Source of the DNA: Epiperipatus broadwayi
Taxonomy: Eukaryota > Onychophora > Udeonychophora > Euonychophora > Peripatidae
Length of the DNA stretch: 64,000 bases
Direction: 5' to 3'
Assembly: GCA_028023455.1 (NCBI GenBank)
Contig: JAQFVV010000142.1
Span: 2,535,740 to 2,599,739, forward strand
Shown here: positions 1 through 9,158 of the stretch, piece after piece
Layout of the letters: each line of letters opens with the position of its first letter
Numbering within the stretch: the first letter of the stretch is position 1
Notes under the pieces: generated by a model
Seen by the model: only the letters and a program-made list of their open reading frames with translations
Databases searched by the model: none
What the model was told of the DNA's origin: nothing
Made by a program: the position numbers and the translations under genes

Positions 1-1
1 T

Positions 2-136
2 TGTAAAAGACCCAAAAAGAGACCACATGTGAGATGGATGGATGAAATAAAAAAGTGTGCAGGGGTGATGTGGATAAGAGAAGCTAAAGATCGGAGATGG
101 ATTAAACTTGGAGAGTGGATTGATAATGGTTGTTGA
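2..136 (+). pseudogene. 3' end of an RTE-like non-LTR retrotransposon ORF
   Basis: The frame starting at base 2 is open for 44 codons to a TGA at 134-136. It reads RPKKRPHVRWMDEIKKCAGV, then a W-x-R-E-A-K-D-R-x-W block. This is the usual C-terminal signature of RTE-type reverse transcriptase polyproteins (G-R-P-x-x-R-W-x-D-E-I ... A-x-D-R). A short TGATGATGATGATG run follows the stop, as expected for an RTE tail. The rest of the element lies outside the window. The same family recurs, more decayed, at 16470-18320 and 50960-52150. It is called from motif memory, not from a search. Confidence 0.7.
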
Positions 137-704
137 TGATGATGATCTTGTTTTACTTTAATATGAAAATTTAATTACACTTTTTCTACCATTATTAAAA
201 ATAAATACATATTCATTAGCTTTTGCAGATAATATACTTATATCATGATAAAACAATAACCTTCAATTATTGAACAAGTAATTAATAATTTCTCAACTGT
301 ATGCAACATCACATGACTCTCACTTTGATGGTTCTATCATAAAGTAAATGAAGTGACCCATTGCAAAATTCTAATTAGATTTTAGCTTTCATTAATAAAT
401 CCTGAGCTTGGAAAGTATCTACTAAAAATGTATTGCCTTTACTTTTCTCAAAATTTTTTCATAATGTGTAGACATTCATCTCGACATATCCTATGTTAAA
501 ATTAACAACACTTTTAACAGCGTAATTATGGAACAAATTAACTCATTGTTAAACTCTTGTAATAAGTAACATTACTTTTACAAGCTGTCGTGATATTACT
601 AATTCAATAATGAAAGAAAGAAACAGTGTACTGGCAATGACTGTACTATCAGGTTTCTGAATTTTAGGCTATTAAGATCATATATAATTTTGGTACTTTC
701 TGGT
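137..704. other. A+T-rich spacer, no gene seen
   Basis: After the short TGATG tail of the LINE there is only A+T-rich sequence up to the assembly gap. I see no long open frame, splice-flanked exon or RNA gene. Confidence 0.6.
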
Positions 705-1204
705 NNNNNNNNNNNNNNNNNNNNNNNNNNNNNNNNNNNNNNNNNNNNNNNNNNNNNNNNNNNNNNNNNNNNNNNNNNNNNNNNNNNNNNNNNNNNNNNN
801 NNNNNNNNNNNNNNNNNNNNNNNNNNNNNNNNNNNNNNNNNNNNNNNNNNNNNNNNNNNNNNNNNNNNNNNNNNNNNNNNNNNNNNNNNNNNNNNNNNNN
901 NNNNNNNNNNNNNNNNNNNNNNNNNNNNNNNNNNNNNNNNNNNNNNNNNNNNNNNNNNNNNNNNNNNNNNNNNNNNNNNNNNNNNNNNNNNNNNNNNNNN
1001 NNNNNNNNNNNNNNNNNNNNNNNNNNNNNNNNNNNNNNNNNNNNNNNNNNNNNNNNNNNNNNNNNNNNNNNNNNNNNNNNNNNNNNNNNNNNNNNNNNNN
1101 NNNNNNNNNNNNNNNNNNNNNNNNNNNNNNNNNNNNNNNNNNNNNNNNNNNNNNNNNNNNNNNNNNNNNNNNNNNNNNNNNNNNNNNNNNNNNNNNNNNN
1201 NNNN
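705..1204. other. Assembly gap of exactly 500 N
   Basis: There are 500 undetermined bases. The round number suggests a fixed-size scaffold gap, so the true distance is unknown. Frames that run through the Ns are meaningless. The gap lies about 40 bases beyond the 3' tail of the following LINE, where repeats may have broken the assembly. Confidence 0.97.
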
Positions 1205-1242
1205 CACTATATTTTATGATATTTTAATAAATTGAGGAGCAC

Positions 1243-1267
1243 GATGTGATGTGATGTGATGTGATGT
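1243..1267 (-). repeat. (ACATC)n 3' tail of the LINE
   Basis: Five perfect GATGT units on the plus strand end the LINE's 3' UTR. The second copy has four units at 6337-6356. A simple-repeat tail instead of poly(A) is common in CR1, L2 and RTE-like elements. Confidence 0.85.
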
Positions 1268-1362
1268 ATTATGGCTTCTCCTTAAACGAAGTCAAGAATA
1301 TCTCAGCAATTATGCCCAGATAAACCTGTTAGCCACTTTCTTTTACATTCCCCACTCTAAAT

Positions 1363-4300
1363 TTACCCATAATCTGCTCTATCCCATTTCCACAACATAA
1401 TTTTTGTCAACTCTATAACCTTTATATCTAAATCCCCCTTATCTTTTCCCAAACCCAGCATAAAAACCAATAATTCACTTTCTGTATAATCACTCTTTTC
1501 ATATTTATTTTTCCACAACTTCATTATATGTACCCTTTCTGTTTTCAAACATTTACATTCAATTAACAAATGCCTAATATTTTCAATTCCTTCCTTACAT
1601 AATTTACAAAATAAATCACCCATATTTTTCCATTTACATGTATATTCTTTTGTAGCTAAAGATCCCGTTCGAGCCTTAAACAATAAACTACTTTCCTTAC
1701 TATTATCATATATTAACTCACACCTAATATTCTGTTTATTTCTATATATATTTAAACTCTTTTTACTCTCCATACTATTTCTCCATCTCTCTAACTCCCT
1801 AGTCTTTATTAATAAATTTATTCTTTTATCCCATTCCTTACTACTATAACACTCAATAATCCTCTTAACACAATCATCCCATCTTTTGTACAAATATACT
1901 GATATAAATTCTTTATCCAAATCTTTTGCATAGCGCATTACCTTTCTCACCCATCTTGTTACCTGCCCTTTACTCATAACCCAATTAAATACTATTTTAG
2001 CTATTCTTTTATTATCCATAAACTGCAATCTACCAAACATTTTCATTTTACTTTTTGCATCTCTCATATGAAAACTTGACCATCCCATTTCTCCTTGAAT
2101 TGCCTCCCTTGCTGTCCATACTTCTGCATCCAATGCATGTCTTCCTACTTCCCTTTGAGCTTTTTCTAAATAATCTAATATCTTTTTACTAACATATAAT
2201 GCATCATTACCATATGTTAACCCTGCTACTGCAACTCCTTTCCATATAATTCTAGCTACATCATATTTATTATATGAAAATACTGTTAATTTCTTTATCA
2301 ATCCCTTTCTTTTCTTTGCTTCATTTATCAATTTTTTCTCCCATTCATCCAAATAATTTTTCTGATTACTTAAAATAATTCCCAAATAACTATATCTATT
2401 CACCACACTTAACTTAATATCTCCCAATAAAAATTCTACATCTTCTCTTTCCTCAGTATTAACCATCATTATATTTGATTTTTCTTCACTAAATTTAATC
2501 CCCATCTCTTTACCCACCCTTGCACATGTCCTCAACATAACTTCCATATCTTCTCTTTTTTCTGCACACAAAAATATATCATCTGCAAAAAAAAGACCTG
2601 ACAAAATATATACTCCCTTACTACCTATTAACGGTATCTCTATCCCTCTTCCTAATCTTTCTATTGCTCTTTCCATTTCACTCAAATACAACACAAACAA
2701 AATAGGTGACATAGGGCATCCTTGCCTTAGTCCCACACCATTTTTAACTTTAATTGATTCTATATTCTCTAATTGATATATATAATAATTATTTTCATAT
2801 AATTTCTTAATAATATCTATTAAAGCTTCATCCATTCCCAAATTTGCTAAACTTATCCATAATCTCTTTCTATTTACTCTATCATATGCCTTCTCTATAT
2901 CTATAAAACTCATATATAACTGTTTATCTGCATTCCTACTCATATCCATAAGTTGTGTAACTACAAATAAACTATCTCCTATACGCCTATCTAATCTAAA
3001 ACCTCCTTGCATTTCACCCACTACATTATTCCCTTCCATCCATTTTACAACTTTACTAGCCACCATATACGAGAAAACTTTATATAAAACTGATGTTACC
3101 GCTATCGGTCTATAATTATTCAACTTTCTATGATCCTTACCCTTTCCTTTAAATAATAACCTTACTCTTGTATTACTCCAACTACTTGGGAAAACTCTAT
3201 TCTGTGCCATTTTATTAAAACAGGATAATAACTTTACTTTTGCCCTATATCCTAAATTCATTACCATCTCTGCTGCCCATCCATCTAAACCTCTTGCCTT
3301 CCCACTTTTCAATTTCTTCTCTACCTCATTTAGTTCATTTTCTGAAAAACTAATATTCCCATTACTATATTCTTTCATATTTTCTAATATTCTATCATTC
3401 ACATCTAACATCTTTTCTATATTCATTACATAACTATTTAAGATTCTCTCTAAATCTTCTCTAGAACTACACTCAGTTCCCTCATCATCTAGTAATACTA
3501 ACTCTCTCTCCCCTACATTTCTCCTTTTAATATAATTCCAAAATTTTTTACTTCCATCTCTTCCACTTTTATTAATATCCTCCAACAATTTACTATTCAA
3601 TTTCATTCTCTCTCTATAAATATCTATTTTAGCCAACTTCTTCTTTTCTAAGTACTTTTCCCATTTAGCATTAATATCTTTTTCACTTTCCTTATTCTTA
3701 ATAGCACACTTATATTCTCTACATGCTTCTTTCCTTTCTTTTACACTTTTACTAATTTTAATTTTTTTATTACTTTTATTCTTTTCAATATTCTCACCTA
3801 AAACCCTATTTGCAACTTTTTCTACTTCCTTACACCAATCCTTATACTCATCCCCAACCCACTCTTCCATTATTTCTTCAACTTGTATTTTATACTCTTC
3901 CAACTTATTCTTATCATTTACTCTCCATCCACATCTTTCACTATTATTTCTACTTTTATTTCTATTCTCCATCACATTACTAACCATTTCAATTACAATG
4001 AAATTATGATCACTAGTGCATACTTTTTCTTCATTATCAAATACCTTAATTTTCCGTATTTTATTTATTCCCTCTTTCTCTACCAATACATAATCTATTG
4101 TGTGAAATATATTATTTCTGGACCATGTGTATTGTCCCTCATAAATATTTAATAAATTTCCAATACTCAAATTCACTTTCTGACAAAAATTCTTCAAAAG
4201 CTGTCCATTTTTATTATCTACATCATCAATTTCTTCAATATGTCCATTCATATCCCCTATAACCATTATTCTCTTCCCCTTTTCTTTAAAACTTTGTATA

Positions 4301-5787
4301 TCCTTAACTAAACATTCGTATATGTTACTATTCCACTCCAATATAATTTGACTATCTCCAGTAGCTATATAAACTATAGCCACCATCCATTCTTGTCTAC
4401 CCAACCTTATTTCAAACCACAAGTGTTCTTGACATTTAACAATATTTAAATATTTTTTTGATATAACACCTATACCACCACCCCTTTTTTCTTTTTCTTT
4501 TCTATTTATACCCTGCCATACCAACTGTTCCAAAATAGGTTCTTCTTCTTCTCTTAAATGTGTTTCCACTACTGCTAATACCTCAAGCTCTTCATTTTCA
4601 ATTGTTTTATTTAATTCCATCCACTTTTCTGGTTTCCTACCACCTTGCATATTCAAAAACCCAATTTTAACAATTTCTTCTTTCCTAACTACTCTTTTAT
4701 AAATTCTTTCTTCTCCATTACATTTATAAATTACTTTCTTACCATTAATTTTACAAACCCATTCCTTCTCCATATCTATATTTATATCAAAATCAAATTC
4801 CTTTTGCTTACTTCTTATATTCCATCCATTCTTTTTAATAATATTACAATTTAAAAACCCACCCCCCTTTATAAGTTTCCTGAAAAAAAATTCTTTATAA
4901 ATCAAACTCCCTAAAACTTCATTTCCTTGTTTTCCTAAATGCAACCCATCTTTACTATATAACTCTCTCTTTCCAATAAAACAATCCCACACTTCCACAA
5001 ACATAACATTATTTCTCTCACACAATTTTTTCAATCTCTCATTTATAGAACATGCCCTATCTAACAAATAACTCTTGTCAAACCTTGGTAATAATCCAAC
5101 TATTCCTACTCTTCCTTTAATCATAATCAAATTCCTAATCAAATCTACATACTCATCCATTATTCTCTCTGATGATTCTAATAAATTATTAGTCCCCACC
5201 ATAACATATACATCTCTACTACCTTGTTTTTTAACTTTATCTGCTACATCCCTAATTCTAGCTCCAGGCAAACATACTCTTACATACCTACTTCTATTTT
5301 CCCTTGCAATTATATCCCCACATTCTCTAATTAGTGAATCTCCTATCAATACTGTTTCATAATCTACTTTTTCTGCTCTATCCATAACATTTTCTAATAC
5401 CTTCTGGTCCTCCTTATCTATTTCTTCCTTATCATTCCTACTCAATAATTCCTTTATCTCCTCACATTTTATCTCTAATGATTTTAATTTTACTTCTACA
5501 TCCTTCAATTCTTCCTCTATCTTATTTATTCTTTGACTAATCATCTCCATTACACTATTACTTTCTCCACCCACTATTCTTCGACTATCTACACTTTGAA
5601 AACACTTTCTCACCTCTTTTATCATATTAATACACTGACTGCATAACCATAAACCTTTTACATCCTTCCTAGTCTTATTTAAACATTTCAAGTGATATAC
5701 CCCATCACATATAGTACATTCTACAACAGCACGCTTAATTTCCTTTTCCCGATTATATAAACATTTTGAAATACAAATATAATCCAT
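1363..5787 (-). CDS. LINE polyprotein: PHD finger, SGNH hydrolase, endonuclease, reverse transcriptase
   Basis: This is a single uninterrupted ORF of 1474 codons with an ATG at 5787-5785. Residues 4-52 form a PHD-like Cys/His cluster (CISKC, CTIC, YHLKC, WLCSQC). Residues 75-125 look like coiled coil. Residues 145-300 are an SGNH esterase with GDS (149-151), GTN (198-200) and DGLHL (280-284). Residues 373-600 are an AP-like endonuclease: FLNMQG, a catalytic Glu in VVETHL, GDMNGH (511-516) and SDH (592-594). The reverse transcriptase follows, with DIEKAYDRV, LRQGCPMSP and FFADDIFL. Near the C-terminus is a zinc knuckle, CKLCKEG...HLLIEC. In CR1/L2-group elements the esterase usually sits in a separate ORF1; here everything is in one frame. 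The endonuclease nicks target DNA and the RT primes on the nick. All catalytic motifs I looked for are present. The clade name remains uncertain. Confidence 0.93.
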   Translation of the reverse strand: MDYICISKCLYNREKEIKRAVVECTICDGVYHLKCLNKTRKDVKGLWLCSQCINMIKEVRKCFQSVDSRRIVGGESNSVMEMISQRINKIEEELKDVEVKLKSLEIKCEEIKELLSRNDKEEIDKEDQKVLENVMDRAEKVDYETVLIGDSLIRECGDIIARENRSRYVRVCLPGARIRDVADKVKKQGSRDVYVMVGTNNLLESSERIMDEYVDLIRNLIMIKGRVGIVGLLPRFDKSYLLDRACSINERLKKLCERNNVMFVEVWDCFIGKRELYSKDGLHLGKQGNEVLGSLIYKEFFFRKLIKGGGFLNCNIIKKNGWNIRSKQKEFDFDINIDMEKEWVCKINGKKVIYKCNGEERIYKRVVRKEEIVKIGFLNMQGGRKPEKWMELNKTIENEELEVLAVVETHLREEEEPILEQLVWQGINRKEKEKRGGGIGVISKKYLNIVKCQEHLWFEIRLGRQEWMVAIVYIATGDSQIILEWNSNIYECLVKDIQSFKEKGKRIMVIGDMNGHIEEIDDVDNKNGQLLKNFCQKVNLSIGNLLNIYEGQYTWSRNNIFHTIDYVLVEKEGINKIRKIKVFDNEEKVCTSDHNFIVIEMVSNVMENRNKSRNNSERCGWRVNDKNKLEEYKIQVEEIMEEWVGDEYKDWCKEVEKVANRVLGENIEKNKSNKKIKISKSVKERKEACREYKCAIKNKESEKDINAKWEKYLEKKKLAKIDIYRERMKLNSKLLEDINKSGRDGSKKFWNYIKRRNVGERELVLLDDEGTECSSREDLERILNSYVMNIEKMLDVNDRILENMKEYSNGNISFSENELNEVEKKLKSGKARGLDGWAAEMVMNLGYRAKVKLLSCFNKMAQNRVFPSSWSNTRVRLLFKGKGKDHRKLNNYRPIAVTSVLYKVFSYMVASKVVKWMEGNNVVGEMQGGFRLDRRIGDSLFVVTQLMDMSRNADKQLYMSFIDIEKAYDRVNRKRLWISLANLGMDEALIDIIKKLYENNYYIYQLENIESIKVKNGVGLRQGCPMSPILFVLYLSEMERAIERLGRGIEIPLIGSKGVYILSGLFFADDIFLCAEKREDMEVMLRTCARVGKEMGIKFSEEKSNIMMVNTEEREDVEFLLGDIKLSVVNRYSYLGIILSNQKNYLDEWEKKLINEAKKRKGLIKKLTVFSYNKYDVARIIWKGVAVAGLTYGNDALYVSKKILDYLEKAQREVGRHALDAEVWTAREAIQGEMGWSSFHMRDAKSKMKMFGRLQFMDNKRIAKIVFNWVMSKGQVTRWVRKVMRYAKDLDKEFISVYLYKRWDDCVKRIIECYSSKEWDKRINLLIKTRELERWRNSMESKKSLNIYRNKQNIRCELIYDNSKESSLLFKARTGSLATKEYTCKWKNMGDLFCKLCKEGIENIRHLLIECKCLKTERVHIMKLWKNKYEKSDYTESELLVFMLGLGKDKGDLDIKVIELTKIMLWKWDRADYG

Positions 5788-5800
5788 TTTTTTATTTTAC

Positions 5801-6185
5801 GTTTTTCGAACGTTATATTTTTCTTAAAAGTAAATCTTTTAATAACAAATTTACAAAAAAACTAATCAACAAAATAACTTTTAAAAATAAAAAAATAATA
5901 ATAATTCTATATATAAAATAACAATATATAAATAAAACAAAACAAAAAATAAATAATAACTTTTTTAAAAAATTTCTATATATAAATAACGTTTTTCGAA
6001 CGTTATATTTTTCTTAAAAGTAAATCTTTTAATAACAAATTTACAAAAAACTAATCAACAAAATAACTTTTTAAAAATAAAAAAATAATAATAATTCTAT
6101 ATATAAAATAACAATATATAAATAATAAAACAAAACAAAAAATAAATAATAACTTTTTAAAAAAATTTCTATATATATAAATAAC
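5801..6185 (-). promoter_or_regulatory. Two tandem ~190-bp units upstream of the LINE ORF (putative promoter monomers)
   Basis: A unit starting GTTTTTCGAACGTTATATTT at 5801 repeats almost identically at 5991, giving a period of 190 bp. The second unit runs to about 6185 with a few small indels. The copies lie 13 bases upstream of the start codon. Each holds the CpG-bearing palindromic core TTCGAA/AACGTT in otherwise CpG-poor DNA. By analogy with 5' UTR monomers of rodent L1 elements they may drive transcription. That role is inference; the repeat itself is plain. Confidence 0.7.
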
Positions 6186-6333
6186 AAACTGAAAAAACTT
6201 TAAAACAAATAAAAAACACAATTTTCAATCTTTCAAATACTCTTAACCACTAATTATACTTTCACACACAATAATAATTAATAAATATTAATGCTCTCAG
6301 ACTAAACAAATTAAAAGAAAATTTTTTGTTTGC

Positions 6334-7272
6334 TGTGATGTGATGTGATGTGATGTATTATGGCTTCTCCTTAAACGAAGTCAAGAATATCTCAGCAATT
6401 AAGCCCAGATAAACCTGTTAGCCACTTTCTTTTACATTCCCCACTCTAAATTTACCCATAATCTGCTCTATCCCATTTCCACAACATAATTTTTGTCAAC
6501 TCTATAACCTTTATATCTAAATCCCCCTTATCTTTTCCCAAACCTAGCATAAAAACCAATAATTCACTTTCTGTATAATCACTCTTTTCATATTTATTTT
6601 TCCACAACTTCATTATATGTACCCTTTCTGTTTTCAAACATTTACATTCAATTAACAAATGCCTAATATTTTCAATTCCTTCCTTACATAATTTACAAAA
6701 TAAATCACCCATATTTTTCCATTTACATGTATATTCTTTTGTAGCTAAAGATCCCGTTCGAGCCTTAAACAATAAACTACTTTCCTTACTATTATCATAT
6801 ATTAACTCACACCTAATATTCTGTTTATTTCTATATATATTTAAACTCTTTTTACTCTCCATACTATTTCTCCATCTCTCTAACTCCCTAGTCTTTATTA
6901 ATAAATTTATTCTTTTATCCCATTCCTTACTACTATAACACTCAATAATCCTCTTAACACAATCATCCCATCTTTTGTACAAATATACTGATATAAATTC
7001 TTTATCCAAATCTTTTGCATAGCGCATTACCTTTCTCACCCATCTTGTTACCTGCCCTTTACTCATAACCCAATTAAATACTATTTTAGCTATTCTTTTA
7101 TTATCCATAAACTGCAATCTACCAAACATTTTCATTTTACTTTTTGCATCTCTCATATGAAAACTTGACCATCCCATTTCTCCTTGAATTGCCTCCCTTG
7201 CTGTCCATACTTCTGCATCCAATGCATGTCTTCCTACTTCCCTTTGAGTTTTTTCTAAATAATCTAATATCT
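6334..7272 (-). mobile_element. 5'-truncated second copy of the same LINE
   Basis: The sequence is almost identical to 1246-2174, including the (GATGT)n tail, 3' UTR and C-terminal coding part. Identity stops abruptly at about 7272 after AATCTAATATCT, where the full copy continues into the RT domain. 5' truncation of this kind is typical of target-primed reverse transcription. Few differences from the full copy are visible, so both insertions are recent. Confidence 0.9.
6452..7270 (-). pseudogene. C-terminal fragment of the LINE polyprotein
   Basis: The open frame matches the last ~270 residues of the full-length LINE ORF, including the C-terminal knuckle CKLCKEG...HLLIEC and the same stop. 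It has no start codon of its own and lacks the esterase, endonuclease and RT catalytic domains because the element is 5'-truncated. It should not be read as an independent gene. Confidence 0.9.
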
Positions 7273-7301
7273 GATAGCTAGAGGCGACCTCTGGTGCTAA
7301 T

Positions 7302-7329
7302 CTATTATTATTATTATTATTATTATTAG
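7302..7329. repeat. (ATT)9 microsatellite
   Basis: A short pure ATT array lies just beyond the truncation point of the second LINE copy. It is preceded by the small inverted sequence AGAGGCGACCTCT. Confidence 0.8.
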
Positions 7330-7330
7330 T

Positions 7331-8085
7331 CTAGAGAAATTTTATTCATTAAGTGGATAACCATTGTTCTAATGAATGACAAATAAAAATTATTAATATA
7401 CTTCCATTAAGTGGTTTGTGTTAAAGTTATGAGGGCATTAACTTAGACATTTATCAATTAAACTATAGTAATTGACTATCTGTATATACTAAACAATGAA
7501 AAAGATATGTGTAAGAGATTATATGTGCCATCTGATGAGTTCTTGTTCAACATAAATTGTGCACCTTGGAGTTCATACATTTTTGTCACCTGTTTTGGTC
7601 ATATGTTTATGATTACACTCCTCCACAAGGTGTTAAAAGTGGATAAAAATTGGTCCTTACTTGTGTGAGAATTGTGTAATAAAAATTATTCTCAGAAATA
7701 TTATTCATTAAGTGGATAATCTCTAGTTTAATGAATGACTAATATAAATTGTTAATATACTTCCATTAAGTAGTTTGTGTCAAAGTTGTGAGGGCACTAA
7801 GTTTGACATTTGCTAATTAAAATGTAGTATTTAGTTATGTATATATACTGAACAATGACAAAGATATATGTAAGATAGTGTGATCTAAGTCAACTAATGA
7901 GGACTGATTTCACATGAAATATACATCATGGGGATCATACATGTTTTTATATGTCTTTGATCACATACTTATAATTATACCCTTACACAAGGAGTTAACT
8001 GGAGATAGAAACCAGTCCCTACCTTGCATAAGAATAATGTAGTGAAAATTACCATACAGAAATACTATTCATAAAGTTTTATGTA
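7331..8085. repeat. ~359-bp tandem repeat, two units plus a partial third
   Basis: TTATTCATTAAGTGGATAA occurs at 7342 and 7701, and the two units align throughout (for example CTTCCATTAAGT, GTGAGGGCA and GGATCATACAT). A third unit starts near 8055 and fades after about 30 bases. Divergence between units is moderate, so the duplication is not very recent. No coding potential is seen. Confidence 0.8.
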
Positions 8086-9014
8086 GATTTGAATATATGA
8101 CAAAATAGAGAATTTGAAATTTATATTTCTGATATAATAATGGTTAGTTTCAGTGAAACCAATATATGTAGTAGATATAAATAATATGTAAAGGGAAAGA
8201 GAAAAATAATAAAAAAATAAATTTTATTATTAAATGTAATGAGTACTGAAAATAAATTTAGAATATATTCAAATAAGTTCAACGTATAGTTTAGGCCGTT
8301 TGTGAATTTAAACAGGTTAATCAATAATACAAAAGAAAAAGTAGATAAAAAGGACAGATTTAAATTCATATATATCATAGAATATAGTGAATAGTATTAC
8401 TTATATGTATATTATGGGAAAACTAAATAAATCTATATATAGGAATACTGAATCTAATTTTAAAATGTATCAGTATTTTGTAATCAAGAAAAAAAATATG
8501 GACATAGATTTGATTCAAAAATTGTTGAGATGATTTGTGAAGAAAGAAATCGATAGAAAGAGGAAATCCAAAAGAATGGTTTTATTGTAAACGTGAACTT
8601 GTGATGAATCAGAGAGTCAATAATATTTAAATATATAAAATATGTTTTGTAAAGAATATTAATGATGAAATATATGATTGATAACTGTGAATATAATGCT
8701 ATCATATTGAAAGTGTACTTTGTTTTTAAATTTATTTTATAGTTTATTCTTTGATATAGTGTTTTTATAATATATATTCAAATTTTATTCTTATCTCATT
8801 CTATCTTTCACCTTAGGTCAATAATATATATACTATAACATGAAATTTTTATGATAACCACTGAAAATGATCAACAATGATCACTTGATATCTTATAACA
8901 GATAGAAAGTCAATACATTTGGGCGAGCCAAAATTATAACCTGAAAAGAAAGATTACATTATTGCCATCAATAATCTATAAAAGACATGAGCAGACTAAC
9001 TAGCAGAAAAACAA
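8086..9014. other. A+T-rich spacer, no gene seen
   Basis: Only low-complexity A+T-rich sequence and short chance open frames are present. No domain, splice-like exon or repeat family is recognised. Confidence 0.6.
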
Positions 9015-9029
9015 ATAACCTCAGCTAAA

Positions 9030-9143
9030 GGCGAGTGTTGTTAGCCAAGAGGTCAGCACAGCCACCTTGCAAGCAAGCTGTTAGTTGCAGACAGTTGTTG
9101 TGGGTTCACCTCCCACCGATGCTATAACATATTAAAAAAAACG
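9030..9143 (+). mobile_element. tRNA-derived SINE (family A), copy 1
   Basis: The body has a box A-like TTAGCCAAGAGGTCAGCAC and a box B-like GGGTTCACCTCCC, spaced as in a tRNA, then a short A-rich tail. It is flanked by an exact 15-bp direct repeat ATAACCTCAGCTAAA at 9015-9029 and 9144-9158, which is the target-site duplication. Such SINEs are transcribed by RNA polymerase III from the internal boxes and mobilised by LINE enzymes. Copies 2 and 3 are at 25708 and 58454. Confidence 0.88.
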
Positions 9144-9158
9144 ATAACCTCAGCTAAA

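Larger units (their letters stand above)
1243..6333 (-). mobile_element. Near full-length non-LTR retrotransposon (LINE), SGNH-esterase type
   Basis: On the minus strand the element runs from A+T-rich 5' DNA with two tandem 190-bp units, through one long ORF (5787 to 1363), to a 3' UTR and a terminal (ACATC)5 tail, seen as (GATGT)5 at 1243-1267. A second copy begins immediately beyond its 5' end, so the two lie head to tail. The exact 5' boundary between 6186 and 6333 is not defined by a target-site duplication. The SGNH esterase points to the CR1/L2 group, but that is inference. The ORF has no stop or frameshift, so this is a young and possibly competent copy. Confidence 0.85.

Noticed and set aside
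599-1235. Open frames of 181-202 codons on both strands
   Set aside because: They consist almost entirely of N codons from the assembly gap.
7521-7570. CTGATGAG in the 359-bp repeat as a satellite hammerhead ribozyme
   Set aside because: The GAAA is missing in the first unit. The second unit has CTAATGA...GAAAT, but no stem II or stem III pairs in either unit.
9030-9120. Functional tRNA gene (also at 25708 and 58454)
   Set aside because: Box A and B are present, but the cloverleaf is broken, there are A-rich tails, and two copies have target duplications, so these are SINEs.
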